A stretch of 64,000 nt of DNA, taken from positions 186,001 through 250,000 of the forward strand of contig NZ_DLFW01000002.1 of NCBI RefSeq assembly GCF_002482385.1, written 5' to 3'. The notes beneath the pieces are model-generated. The model saw nothing but the letters and a program-made list of their open reading frames with translations, had not been told where the DNA came from and ran no database searches. This stretch comes from Dysgonomonas sp. UBA7710. Lineage in GTDB: Bacteria > Bacteroidota > Bacteroidia > Bacteroidales > Dysgonomonadaceae. The number at the start of each line of letters is the position of its first letter. The stretch's first letter is position 1. Positions 27,002 to 34,883 of this stretch are shown here, one piece after another. The position numbers and the translations under genes are program-made.

Positions 27002-27451
27002 CTATAATTCTGTATATGTTGGTATATCGGCAAGATATTCGAATGTTTGTGTGCTGTAATCCATCCGGCAACAGTAATGGCTAAGCCCGTTGGATACAAT
27101 CAGGTATTTTACTTTCAGTACGATGTTGTATCTTACTATCTGGTCGAAAACAGCCTGAGTGATTTCCACATCCGGTGATTTATATTCGACTATGACCAGA
27201 GGGGAAATAGTTTTATCGTAAACGATGGAATCACACCTGCGTTTCTGATTGTTCAGGTTGATTTGTATCTCGTTAGCTATTAAGGCCTGCGGATACCCCT
27301 TCTCCGTTATCAGGTAATTAATGAAGTGCTGGCGTACCCATTCTTCAGGTGTAAGTGTCACAAACTTACGACGTAGCCTGTCGAAAACGCTAAGTCTTCC
27401 GTCCGTTTTTTTTACATTTATATTGAAAGGGGGCAGATTTAAATCCAACAT
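27002..27451 (-). CDS. HsdR N-terminal-like nuclease domain protein
   Basis: 149-residue stand-alone protein that matches the N-terminal nuclease domain of type I restriction R subunits. QKRRCDSIVYD (about 69-79) and VIVEYKSPD (about 86-94) give the D-x(n)-ExK core of the PD-(D/E)XK fold. There are no helicase or HsdM/HsdS genes nearby, so this is not a restriction system; the same small gene beside amn/holA is common in Bacteroidota and its role is unknown. It diverges from amn. On the minus strand a TATCTTTT box (near 27483-27490) is a plausible -7 element. Confidence 0.8.
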   Translation of the reverse strand: MLDLNLPPFNINVKKTDGRLSVFDRLRRKFVTLTPEEWVRQHFINYLITEKGYPQALIANEIQINLNNQKRRCDSIVYDKTISPLVIVEYKSPDVEITQAVFDQIVRYNIVLKVKYLIVSNGLSHYCCRMDYSTQTFEYLADIPTYTEL

Positions 27452-27482
27452 TTGTTACCTTTGTTAATCCTGTACAACAAAA

Positions 27483-27506
27483 AATAAAAGATACTTGTTG
27501 TATCTT
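27483..27506. promoter_or_regulatory. Divergent promoter region with a 7-bp dyad
   Basis: Between the HsdR-N and amn genes a perfect inverted repeat AAGATAC-ttgtt-GTATCTT spans 27488-27506. It overlaps a minus-strand TATCTTTT -7-like box for the HsdR-N gene and lies about 20 bases upstream of the amn ATG. It could be an operator or promoter symmetry. Confidence 0.4.
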
Positions 27507-27526
27507 AAAACAAAAGTAAAGTTAAT

Positions 27527-28300
27527 ATGAAAACAAAACAAGAAATTGTAGACAATTGGCTTCCAAGGTATACCAAAAGGCCGTTAGAACAGTTTACCAA
27601 ACATATATTACTAACCAATTTTGCAAAGTATGTAGAGGTGTTTGCCGGTCATTTCAACGTGCCTATTGTAGGGCTCGACGGCAATATGCCGAATGCATCG
27701 GCTAATGGTATTACCATTATTAATTTTGGTATGGGAAGCGCCAATGCGGCCACCATAATGGACTTACTAAGTGCCGTTGAGCCCGAAGCCGTATTGTTTT
27801 TAGGCAAATGCGGAGGGATAAAGAAACATAACAATCTGGGAGATTATATATTGCCCATCGCGGCTATCCGGGGAGAAGGGACATCGAACGATTATTTTCC
27901 GCCCGAAGTGCCGTCTTTACCCGCTTTCAGCCTGTTGAGGTCGGTATCGTCCACTATCCGTAATCACAACCGCGATTACTGGACGGGGACAGTATATACC
28001 ACCAATCGCCGGGTGTGGGAATATGACGATGTATTCAAAGACTATCTAAGGCGGATTCGTACAATGGCTGTGGATATGGAAACGGCGACATTGTTTACCT
28101 GCGGGTTTGCTAACCAGATTCCGACCGGAGCGTTGCTGTTGGTATCTGACCAGCCAATGATTTCGGATGGTGTGAAAACTGAAAAAAGTGACAGCCTGGT
28201 CACTAAAAGTTTTGTGGATGAACATGTCCTTATAGGCATAGAATCTCTTACAACACTGATAAACAACGGGCAAACCGTTAAACACCTGAAATTTGAATAA
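27527..28300 (+). CDS. amn: AMP nucleosidase
   Basis: Splits AMP into adenine and ribose-5-phosphate. The 257 residues correspond to the phosphorylase-like catalytic domain (short Bacteroidota form lacking the N-terminal regulatory domain of E. coli Amn). Signatures: NFGMGSANAATIMDLL (about 66-81), LFLGKCGGIKKH near 90, MAVDMETATLFTCGF near 179 with the nucleoside-phosphorylase VDMEtA motif, and LLLVSDQPM near 203 (SD catalytic Asp). holA follows after 5 bases. Confidence 0.88.
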   Translation: MKTKQEIVDNWLPRYTKRPLEQFTKHILLTNFAKYVEVFAGHFNVPIVGLDGNMPNASANGITIINFGMGSANAATIMDLLSAVEPEAVLFLGKCGGIKKHNNLGDYILPIAAIRGEGTSNDYFPPEVPSLPAFSLLRSVSSTIRNHNRDYWTGTVYTTNRRVWEYDDVFKDYLRRIRTMAVDMETATLFTCGFANQIPTGALLLVSDQPMISDGVKTEKSDSLVTKSFVDEHVLIGIESLTTLINNGQTVKHLKFE

Positions 28301-28305
28301 GGACT

Positions 28306-29310
28306 ATGACTTTTGAGCAAATTATAGCCGATATAAAAGCCCGTAAATTTAAGCCTGTTTACTTATTGATGGGTGACGAGCCGTATTACATCGACGAGAT
28401 AACAGATATGCTGGTAAGTACGGTACTGCCCGAGGAAGAAAAGGACTTTAACCAAACTATCCGCTATGGAATGGAGACCGATGTGGCTTCTGTTATTACT
28501 ATGGCGCGTAGTTTTCCGATGATGTCCGATTATCAGTTGATTGTTATAAAAGAAGCTCAAAATCTGACTAAAATAGAGGAACTGGAGGTTTATGCAAAGA
28601 ATCCGCTTCATACAACCGTCCTTGTACTCAACTACAAGAACGGGACGCTGGATAAACGTAAGAAGCTGTATGCGGAAATAGATAAGAACGGTATAGTGTT
28701 CGAGTCGAAGAAGATACCGGAATATAAAATACCGGCCTTCATTTCTTCTTACATGCAACAAAAAGGGCTGGCTATAGATGCGAAATCGGCACAGATGCTA
28801 TCCGATTATCTGGGAAACGATCTGAGCAAACTGACAAATGAGATAGCGAAGTTGCTGATTGCCATACCGGGAGGCCAGACACAGGTTACTCCTAATCTGA
28901 TAGAAGAGAATATTGGTATAAGTAAGGATTTTAACAACTTCGAGTTGCTAAAGGCTGTTATAGAAAAGAATACGTTCAAAGTAAACCAGATAGCGGATTA
29001 TTTTGAAAAGAATCCCAAGAACAATCCTTTGATTGTGACATTGGTAGTTCTTTTCAACTTCTTCAGCAACCTGATGATATGCTACTGGGCAAAGAATAAA
29101 ACAGAGCAGGGTATCGCCGCCGAACTGGGATTCAGGAATCCATATCAGGCAAAAGATTATGTTGCGGCAATACGCAACTACAATGCTTTTAAATGTATGG
29201 AGATACTTAGCCTGCTGAGAACATACGACGCTAAATGCAAAGGGGTGGATAATGTATCTACGCCCGATGGGGAATTGCTAAAAGAGTTACTGTATAAAAT
29301 AACACATTAG
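28306..29310 (+). CDS. holA: DNA polymerase III delta subunit
   Basis: Clamp-loader subunit that opens the beta sliding clamp. 334 residues with the family layout: PVYLLMGDEPYYIDEITDML (about 17-36) as the degenerate AAA+ start, a central helical domain (EIAKLL, NIGISKDFNNFELLKAV near 200), and a C-terminal helical collar domain (AKDYVAAIRNYN near 285). No Walker A, as expected for delta. It lies 5 bases after amn and 8 bases before the esterase gene, so the three are probably one unit. Confidence 0.9.
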   Translation: MTFEQIIADIKARKFKPVYLLMGDEPYYIDEITDMLVSTVLPEEEKDFNQTIRYGMETDVASVITMARSFPMMSDYQLIVIKEAQNLTKIEELEVYAKNPLHTTVLVLNYKNGTLDKRKKLYAEIDKNGIVFESKKIPEYKIPAFISSYMQQKGLAIDAKSAQMLSDYLGNDLSKLTNEIAKLLIAIPGGQTQVTPNLIEENIGISKDFNNFELLKAVIEKNTFKVNQIADYFEKNPKNNPLIVTLVVLFNFFSNLMICYWAKNKTEQGIAAELGFRNPYQAKDYVAAIRNYNAFKCMEILSLLRTYDAKCKGVDNVSTPDGELLKELLYKITH

Positions 29311-29318
29311 TCAGCCTT

Positions 29319-30260
29319 ATGAGAAAGAGCCTTATATCCATTTTGTCGGCTTTATTATTACTAAGTATTACTATTAGAGCAAATGACCCGCTAAGGAAGG
29401 AGACATATATCTATTCCATAAAAGGGACAGACACCCTTCGTCTCGATAAATATGATTTGCCCGGGCCGGAAAAAGAAAAGCCATGCATTGTTTTTATGTT
29501 TGGAGGAGGTTTTGTCGGAGGGGTTCGTGATAATAAGAATTACATTGGGTATTTCAATCATTTGGCGAATAAAGGCTTTACCGTAGTTTCTATTGATTAC
29601 AGGCTGGGAATGAAGAGCCTGAATACCCAGGACCCGATGCGTATCGTAGCCGCTCTTAATAAAAGTATATCTATGGCAGTGGAAGACCTCTTCGATGCCA
29701 CGGCTTTTGTAGTGGATAATGCCGGAGATTGGAATATTGATAAGGATATGATTGTTGCCAATGGTTCCAGCGCAGGTGCCGTATCTGTTTTACACGGCGA
29801 ATATGCTATCTGTACCCGGGCAAAAGTAACAGGGAAACTTCCTGTTGGGTTTAATTATGCCGGGATTATCTCTTTTGCCGGCGCAATATTCAGTATCGAC
29901 GGGGAGTTGCAGTGGCAGACGCCTCCGGCTCCGATACAGTTATTCCATGGCGATGCCGATAGTAATGTACCTTATGATAAGATAGAGCTCTATAACTACG
30001 GCTTTTACGGATCGAAATATATTGCAGGACAGCTAAATAAGATAGCTTCGCCTTATTATTTCTTTGATGTGAAAAATGCGGCGCACGAAATATCAGAGAG
30101 TCCGATGACTTCCAACTTACAGGAAATAGACAGCTTCCTGGAAAAATATGTGGCTGGCAGGCAGCCACTTATGATTCATACGGAAGTACAGCAGATCGGT
30201 AAACCGGAAATGAAGAAAGACTTTGAGATGACAGACTATATAAAGACCAATTTTAAGTGA
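29319..30260 (+). CDS. Secreted alpha/beta hydrolase (carboxylesterase-like)
   Basis: 313 residues with a signal peptide (about 1-21, ending IRAN). Oxyanion-hole loop FGGGFVGG (about 61-68), nucleophile elbow NGSSAGA near 148 (Ser in G-x-S-x-G), Asp in HGDADSNVP near 210, and catalytic His in NAAHEIS near 252. These complete a serine-hydrolase triad of the BD-FAE/esterase type. It may de-esterify glycans in the periplasm or at the surface; substrate unknown. Convergent with the GH43 gene, 29 bases apart. Confidence 0.8.
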   Translation: MRKSLISILSALLLLSITIRANDPLRKETYIYSIKGTDTLRLDKYDLPGPEKEKPCIVFMFGGGFVGGVRDNKNYIGYFNHLANKGFTVVSIDYRLGMKSLNTQDPMRIVAALNKSISMAVEDLFDATAFVVDNAGDWNIDKDMIVANGSSAGAVSVLHGEYAICTRAKVTGKLPVGFNYAGIISFAGAIFSIDGELQWQTPPAPIQLFHGDADSNVPYDKIELYNYGFYGSKYIAGQLNKIASPYYFFDVKNAAHEISESPMTSNLQEIDSFLEKYVAGRQPLMIHTEVQQIGKPEMKKDFEMTDYIKTNFK

Positions 30261-30289
30261 CAGATCCCTTTTCTAAAGGAGCTTCTCTT

Positions 30290-31285
30290 TTAAAATACAG
30301 GCTTGTCGGCAGATAGTGATGGACTGCCACCTTCTATATATGGCCATCCTTCTTTATCCCATTTTACCTGGTCCAGCAATAATACACGGCCTTTAGGATT
30401 TTCCACATCTACTCCATGATAGAAAATCCAGTCGTTTCCTTTCTTGTCCTGTACTATCTCGGAACAATGGCCATTGCCTACGAACCGGGAATTGGAGCCT
30501 ATGACAACTGAATATCCGTTGTCCATCATGTCTTTTCCCGATTTATCCACATATGGGCCAAATAGAGATTTGGATCGTCCTACAACAAGTTGATAGGTAC
30601 TCTTTATTCCTTCGCAACAACTGCCAATGGACGCGAACATATAATAGTACTTTCCTTTCTTGTAAATATATGTTCCTTCGAAAGCAGTTCCCGCTATCCG
30701 CTTTTTGGTGGCGTCCGGTTTCAGGTTGAGGCCATCCTTGTCAAGTTCAATGGCATAAATACCTCTGAAGCTGCCCCAGAAAAGGTATTTCTTGCCTTTG
30801 TCTTCTATATAGAACTGGTCGATGGAGTTCTGGACGTCTATATCCTTACTTTGGAAAAGCTTTCCTTTATCGAGGAACGGCCCTTCCGGTTTATCGGATA
30901 CGGCAACACCGATGCCGCATGTCCATTCGCCGCCCCATACCGACATGGAATAGTATAGGACATATTTCCCTTTGATGTAGTTGATATCGGGTGCCCATAA
31001 TCCGCCTTTCGGTTCGAAATTAGGGCGGGTATCATTTGTAAAGGCAGTGCCGGTGAATGTCCAGTCGGTGAGATTATCTGACTTGTAGATAGGTATATTG
31101 CGGGTATTTTCGGTTGCATATAAGTAAAAGCTACCATCTTTAGTCTTGATGATAGTAGGATCGGGTAAGCTGGTATTGATTACCGGATTCTGATATGTAT
31201 TGGGGTTCTGAGCTGATATATTAATACAGATAGACTGTATTAGAAAAAGGATAATGGAAAGCAATAATGGTTCTGTTTTCTTCAT
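30290..31285 (-). CDS. Family 43 glycoside hydrolase (arabinanase-like)
   Basis: Start set at 31285, which gives a proper signal peptide (MKKTEPLLLSIILFLIQ...NISAQ); the longer frame from 31375 would place it internally. The ~331-residue five-bladed propeller has the family points: catalytic-base Asp in SLPDPTIIK near 40, the second Asp in WAPDINYIKGKY near 97, and the acid Glu in FEGTYIYKKGKYYY near 205. Closest in look to endo-1,5-alpha-L-arabinanase or related exo-enzymes. It may degrade plant or endogenous glycans together with the neighbouring esterase. Confidence 0.85.
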   Translation of the reverse strand: MKKTEPLLLSIILFLIQSICINISAQNPNTYQNPVINTSLPDPTIIKTKDGSFYLYATENTRNIPIYKSDNLTDWTFTGTAFTNDTRPNFEPKGGLWAPDINYIKGKYVLYYSMSVWGGEWTCGIGVAVSDKPEGPFLDKGKLFQSKDIDVQNSIDQFYIEDKGKKYLFWGSFRGIYAIELDKDGLNLKPDATKKRIAGTAFEGTYIYKKGKYYYMFASIGSCCEGIKSTYQLVVGRSKSLFGPYVDKSGKDMMDNGYSVVIGSNSRFVGNGHCSEIVQDKKGNDWIFYHGVDVENPKGRVLLLDQVKWDKEGWPYIEGGSPSLSADKPVF

Positions 31286-31469
31286 AATATATAAATTGGA
31301 TTTCTTCAGATAGGAACGGATAAATGTTCCGGACGTTTCAAATATAATGCATATATTTTGAAGAATAGAAGCCATCTGTGCACAAATGAATATGAGTGAT
31401 TAAGATTGACCGGAAATTACCTTTCGCTGGCTGAAATTTGCTATAAATGGCTACTCATATCATTTTATC

Positions 31470-32882
31470 CTATACAAATTCATCGGGCAGATTAACCAGA
31501 TATAATTTTGCGCTGGCCCGGGTAATTGCAGTATATAGCCACCGGTAAAAGTTTACACCAAGATGCTCTTCCGAGATATAGCCTAAGTCGAGAAATACAT
31601 TAGACCATTCTCCCCCTTGAGCTTTATGACAGGTTACGGCGTAAGCAAATTTAACCTGTACCGCATTATAATAGGGATCTACTTTCAGCTTCTTCATCTT
31701 GCCTGCACGGGTAGATATATCGGCATAGTCTTCCATTACATTCACGAATAGTTCTTCGGAACGTTCGCGTGTAAGTCCTGCCACATCGGAATGAAGCGTA
31801 TCCATCAGTATTTTTAGCTCCAGTTCTATATCGTAATCAATGCTCTTTACCAATACATCCCGGAAACGGAAACCATACAACTCCTGTTCGCCGCGGACAC
31901 GCAATACTTCTACTATTTCGCCATTGGCAAGAAAGTCTATGCCTTCAGTGTTCTCAGTCCAGAAGTAATTGTTCTTGGTAATCATCAGCATATCGCCAGC
32001 AGAGAGTTCTTCTTCCCGGTAGAGTATGCGGTTTCTTACACCTTGATTGTAGATGTTGGAACGTTTATTAGAACGGGAAATAATCATAGTATTCTCCAAT
32101 CCGTCACGATCATAGGCCGCCGATATTTCATCTATAAGGTCTTCCCCCGATATACGGACAATGTCTGTGAACTTTTTTAGCTTTAGCTTAGGATAAGCTT
32201 CTGTTTTCCCTTTGTTAAGCGCATTCCGGATATTGGTAGCATTATATAATATACCGGAACTTTCGGCCTGACGGACGATTTGTGATAACATAGCTTCACG
32301 CACTTCCAGTCCGTATCCGGTAAGTACATCGGTTTGTAATGCCGGGCTGCCGTCTTCTCCTACAGGCGGTAGCTGGGCAGAGTCGCCAATCAATAATAAC
32401 CGGCAATTTTCTCCCGAATAAATGTAATGAATCAGATCATCGAGTAATCGCCCCGTACCGAAAACGGATGAATCAAGCCCATTGTTGCTTATCATAGAAG
32501 CTTCATCGACAATAAATAAAGTATCTTTATGCAGATTGTCCATTATTCCGAAACTGCCGAAGTCACCGGAATACTTTTGTTGGCGGTATATTTTCTTATG
32601 AATAGTGAATGCAGGGTGGCTGGAGTATGAGGAGAAAACTTTGGCTGCACGTCCCGTAGGGGCGAGTAAGACGGTTTTTTGCTTAAATTCGGTCATTGTT
32701 TTTACCAATGCTCCTAAAAGGGAAGATTTACCCGTACCCGCGTAACCTCTCAATAAGAATAAAGATTCTTCTTTTTGTAAAAAAAGAAAATCCACGATCT
32801 TTACCAAAGCGGTAGCTTGTTCGGAAGTAGGTTCGAATGGAAAATTCTGCTTTATCTTATCCAGAAAGAATCTATTGATCAT
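31470..32882 (-). CDS. RecD-like ATP-dependent DNA helicase (SF1B)
   Basis: 470 residues. Motif I RGYAGTGKSSLLGAL (about 44-58), motif II VDEAS near 129, motif III LLIGDSAQLPPVGED near 161, and motif VI-type VTCHKAQGGEW near 423 plus YTAITRAS near 452. This is the short RecD2/Pif1-like form that is widespread in Bacteroidota, with a UvrD-C2 C-terminus. Role probably in replication-fork or repair processing. Promoter for the minus strand: TATTTTTG at 32909-32916 with TTAG 20 bases upstream, leaving a leader of ~20 bases. Confidence 0.88.
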   Translation of the reverse strand: MINRFFLDKIKQNFPFEPTSEQATALVKIVDFLFLQKEESLFLLRGYAGTGKSSLLGALVKTMTEFKQKTVLLAPTGRAAKVFSSYSSHPAFTIHKKIYRQQKYSGDFGSFGIMDNLHKDTLFIVDEASMISNNGLDSSVFGTGRLLDDLIHYIYSGENCRLLLIGDSAQLPPVGEDGSPALQTDVLTGYGLEVREAMLSQIVRQAESSGILYNATNIRNALNKGKTEAYPKLKLKKFTDIVRISGEDLIDEISAAYDRDGLENTMIISRSNKRSNIYNQGVRNRILYREEELSAGDMLMITKNNYFWTENTEGIDFLANGEIVEVLRVRGEQELYGFRFRDVLVKSIDYDIELELKILMDTLHSDVAGLTRERSEELFVNVMEDYADISTRAGKMKKLKVDPYYNAVQVKFAYAVTCHKAQGGEWSNVFLDLGYISEEHLGVNFYRWLYTAITRASAKLYLVNLPDEFV

Positions 32883-32908
32883 AATGGAGGGTTAAGTGAA
32901 TTGAAGTT

Positions 32909-32940
32909 CAAAAATAGTGGATAAAAATTTCTTTTTCTAA
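32909..32940 (-). promoter_or_regulatory. Promoter of the RecD-like helicase gene
   Basis: On the minus strand, TATTTTTG (complement of 32909-32916) fits the Bacteroidota -7 consensus TAnnTTTG fully. TTAG lies exactly 20 bases upstream, a 3-of-4 match to the -33 TTTG. The start codon is about 20 bases downstream of the predicted transcript start. Confidence 0.6.
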
Positions 32941-33078
32941 CTTTGTACATATTAAATCAGGGAAATATATCAATCTTTATAAAAAGATTTATCTATAGAT
33001 TGGAGAAAGAGTAATAAGTATTGGGTAATATGTATGAATGAATATTATTCTGTTTACTTTGCAATATAAAATTAAAAT

Positions 33079-33888
33079 ATGTTTTTACCGGAAAATATAG
33101 ATCTTGGACAGTCAGAAAAATACGTTTTATCCATCCGTATAAAAACGGATGAATTTATGTTTTCTATTTCCGATCCGGAGAATGGGAAAGGATATTGTCT
33201 TCGTGAAACTACATTTTCGGCTAATGATGAATTATTAGGTAATATTCAGCGGATTATTTTTGATCTGAATTTTCTTACTCAGGAATTTAAACAGTCAAAT
33301 GTTATTATTGTTTCTCCTGACTATGAACTGGTTCCTGCATCTTATTTCAACATAAAGGAGAAAGATCGATTATATAATTTTACACATAATCAGGAAGCCG
33401 GACAATTGATGTCAGGATTGATTGAAAAACAGGATGTTATAAGCTTGTTTAATGTAGAGAAAGATATTTTTGAGTTTCTTTCGCGTAATTTATGGAATCC
33501 TCACTTTTTTCATCATTCCAATCTGCTTATTAATCTATTAGAGGGCAGGGGGGGAGTAATAAACTTAAGGTCGAGGGTGTATTTGAATTTTCACGGTAAC
33601 TTTATGGATATTATTTGTTTTTCAGGCTCAAAGCTTGTCCATTGTTTGACTTATGAAAACGAACCGGCAGCCAATCAGGTATATTATATTCTTAAATTAT
33701 GGGAAAATTGTGGTTTTAATCAACAGGAAGATTATATATATATCAGCGGGAAACCTGACGAACTGGTTGTTATCCGGCTACAGGAGTATATTAAGAATAT
33801 AGAAAGGATAAATGCTCCAAGCGAAATATATTTATGGAATGAGGATGCTCAAAAGGCTCCACTCGATTTATTGGCATTAGCATTATGA
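33079..33888 (+). CDS. DUF3822 family protein
   Basis: 269-residue protein of unknown function that is typically encoded next to rsmD in Bacteroidota, as here (4-base overlap). It has an actin/hexokinase-like alternation of strands: LSIRIKTDEFMFSIS near 18-32, NVIIVSPDYELVPASYF near 73, FHGNFMDIICFSGSKLVHCL near 173 and YIYISGKPDEL near 220. That may indicate an ASKHA-type fold, which is a guess. A TTACTTTG box at 33054-33061 (7 of 8 to the -7 consensus) is a likely promoter. Confidence 0.75.
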   Translation: MFLPENIDLGQSEKYVLSIRIKTDEFMFSISDPENGKGYCLRETTFSANDELLGNIQRIIFDLNFLTQEFKQSNVIIVSPDYELVPASYFNIKEKDRLYNFTHNQEAGQLMSGLIEKQDVISLFNVEKDIFEFLSRNLWNPHFFHHSNLLINLLEGRGGVINLRSRVYLNFHGNFMDIICFSGSKLVHCLTYENEPAANQVYYILKLWENCGFNQQEDYIYISGKPDELVVIRLQEYIKNIERINAPSEIYLWNEDAQKAPLDLLALAL

Positions 33889-34430
33889 GAATCATCAGCG
33901 GAAAATATAAGGGGCGTAGATTCGACCCGCCTAAGAGTTTTAAAGCGCGGCCTACGACGGACTTTGCAAAAGAGAATCTTTTTAATGTGCTGAATAATAC
34001 GGTAGATTGGGAAGATACCATTGCTCTCGATTTATTCGGAGGGACAGGAGGGATAAGTTTCGAATTGGTATCGAGAGGATGCCCGCAGGTCACATGTGTT
34101 GAAAAAAACTTCAACCACGCATCATTCGTCGAAAAAACAAAAGAGGAATTGAAGATAAAATCAGAATTGTTATTGCTTAAAATGGATGTTTTCAGTTATT
34201 TGGAAAGATGCAGGGAGCAATTCGATCTTATTTTTGCAGACCCTCCTTATGATATGAAAAACTTTTTGGATGTTCCGCGTATTGTGTTTGAAAAGGATTT
34301 AATAAAGCCGGGAGGCATATTTATACTGGAGCATCCGAAAGATTATGATTTTTCCGGGTTACCATTATTTGAGGAAAAGAGAGTATATGGAAGCGTGAAT
34401 TTCAGTATTTTCAGAAAGGAACTTCCATAA
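33885..34430 (+). CDS. rsmD: 16S rRNA (guanine(966)-N(2))-methyltransferase RsmD
   Basis: SAM-dependent rRNA methyltransferase, 181 residues. N-terminal MRIISGKYKGRRFDPP and RPTTDFAKENLFN (about 26-38) are family markers. SAM site ALDLFGGTGGISFELVSRG (about 48-66), and the catalytic N-methyltransferase motif DPPYDM near 120. The stop codon lies within the U-tract region of a minus-strand terminator that belongs to a small RNA gene read toward rsmD. Confidence 0.94.
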   Translation: MRIISGKYKGRRFDPPKSFKARPTTDFAKENLFNVLNNTVDWEDTIALDLFGGTGGISFELVSRGCPQVTCVEKNFNHASFVEKTKEELKIKSELLLLKMDVFSYLERCREQFDLIFADPPYDMKNFLDVPRIVFEKDLIKPGGIFILEHPKDYDFSGLPLFEEKRVYGSVNFSIFRKELP

Positions 34431-34499
34431 AAAAGAAAAGGTTGTCATCCCGACAACCAATCTTCATTGTTAACCTTAAATCTAATACCATGAAAAACA
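34429..34499 (-). ncRNA. Predicted ~70-nt small RNA, copy A
   Basis: Read on the minus strand. A TATCTTTG -7 box lies at 34505-34512, so transcription should start near 34499. The transcript ends in a perfect intrinsic terminator: stem 34440-34446 with 34452-34458 (7 bp, GC-rich, 5-base loop), then a U-rich tail 34429-34439. It diverges from the gltD-like gene and converges with rsmD, so it is not the end of a protein operon and needs its own promoter. The transcript region is identical to copy B at 56039-56109. A short frame (ATG near 34492 on the minus strand) runs through the terminator and is probably not translated. The name and function are unknown to me. Confidence 0.7.
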
Positions 34500-34504
34500 C
34501 AGTA

Positions 34505-34512
34505 CAAAGATA
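34505..34512 (-). promoter_or_regulatory. -7 box of small RNA copy A
   Basis: TATCTTTG on the minus strand, a full match to TAnnTTTG. The -33 element is weak (TGTT at 19 bases). Identical in copy B. Confidence 0.65.
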
Positions 34513-34567
34513 ATCGATTTTTATGTTATAAAACATGTTTTGGTGTTTTTCTTATGTTTGTTAACTT

Positions 34568-34883
34568 TGTTTAACCTTTTTTCGATGTAGGCCTTAGTTA
34601 AGTTGACCGATTTAAGCCTTGAAATTAATATTTTACCAACTTTACCACTCTCATTTATTATTTTTTTCTAAAAAAATTATCTGTATAGAAAGGATGAAGG
34701 ATGTAGGAATGACTGATTCCGGATTTTACTTTTTAATAAGTAAAATTCTATCTCCGTAATTCTCTTTTATTATTCCTTTTTTTTAAAAAAAAAGTTTATT
34801 TTGCAATCTATGCATGACAAAAAAGTATATATATTTGTAATGTATATATTGCAAAATAGATTAAATTGATAATATAAGAGAAA
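34568..34883. other. AT-rich spacer upstream of the GltD-like gene
   Basis: 316 bases without a gene. It holds a perfect 9-bp inverted repeat with 6-base loop at 34723-34746, long A and T runs, and the probable promoter/operator region of the downstream gene (separate entry). No reading frame of note. Confidence 0.5.
34797..34858 (+). promoter_or_regulatory. Promoter flanked by 11-bp inverted repeats
   Basis: A TATATTTG -7 box lies at 34830-34837, about 47 bases upstream of the ATG at 34884. It is flanked by the perfect inverted repeat TATTTTGCAAT (34797-34807) and ATTGCAAAATA (34848-34858), 40 bases apart. The first arm covers the -33 area and the second lies just after the predicted transcript start, a placement typical of repressor or dual-site operators. 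Confidence 0.5.

Larger units (their letters stand above)
34428..34567. repeat. 140-bp repeat, copy A (inverted relative to 55971-56110)
   Basis: Matches the reverse complement of 55971-56110 over 140 bases with 2 differences (copy A has C at 34515 and G at 34543 where the other copy implies T and A). Similarity stops abruptly at both ends. The unit spans promoter, transcript and terminator of a small RNA gene. Confidence 0.9.

Noticed and set aside
27002..27451. Restriction-modification system suggested by the HsdR-N domain
   Set aside because: Only the small nuclease-like domain is present; no helicase part, HsdM or HsdS nearby.
34428..34567. The 140-bp repeat as insertion-sequence ends or an attachment-site pair
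   Set aside because: No target-site duplication, transposase or integrase was seen, the 21 kb between the copies is mostly housekeeping DNA, and the unit contains a complete promoter-terminator cassette.
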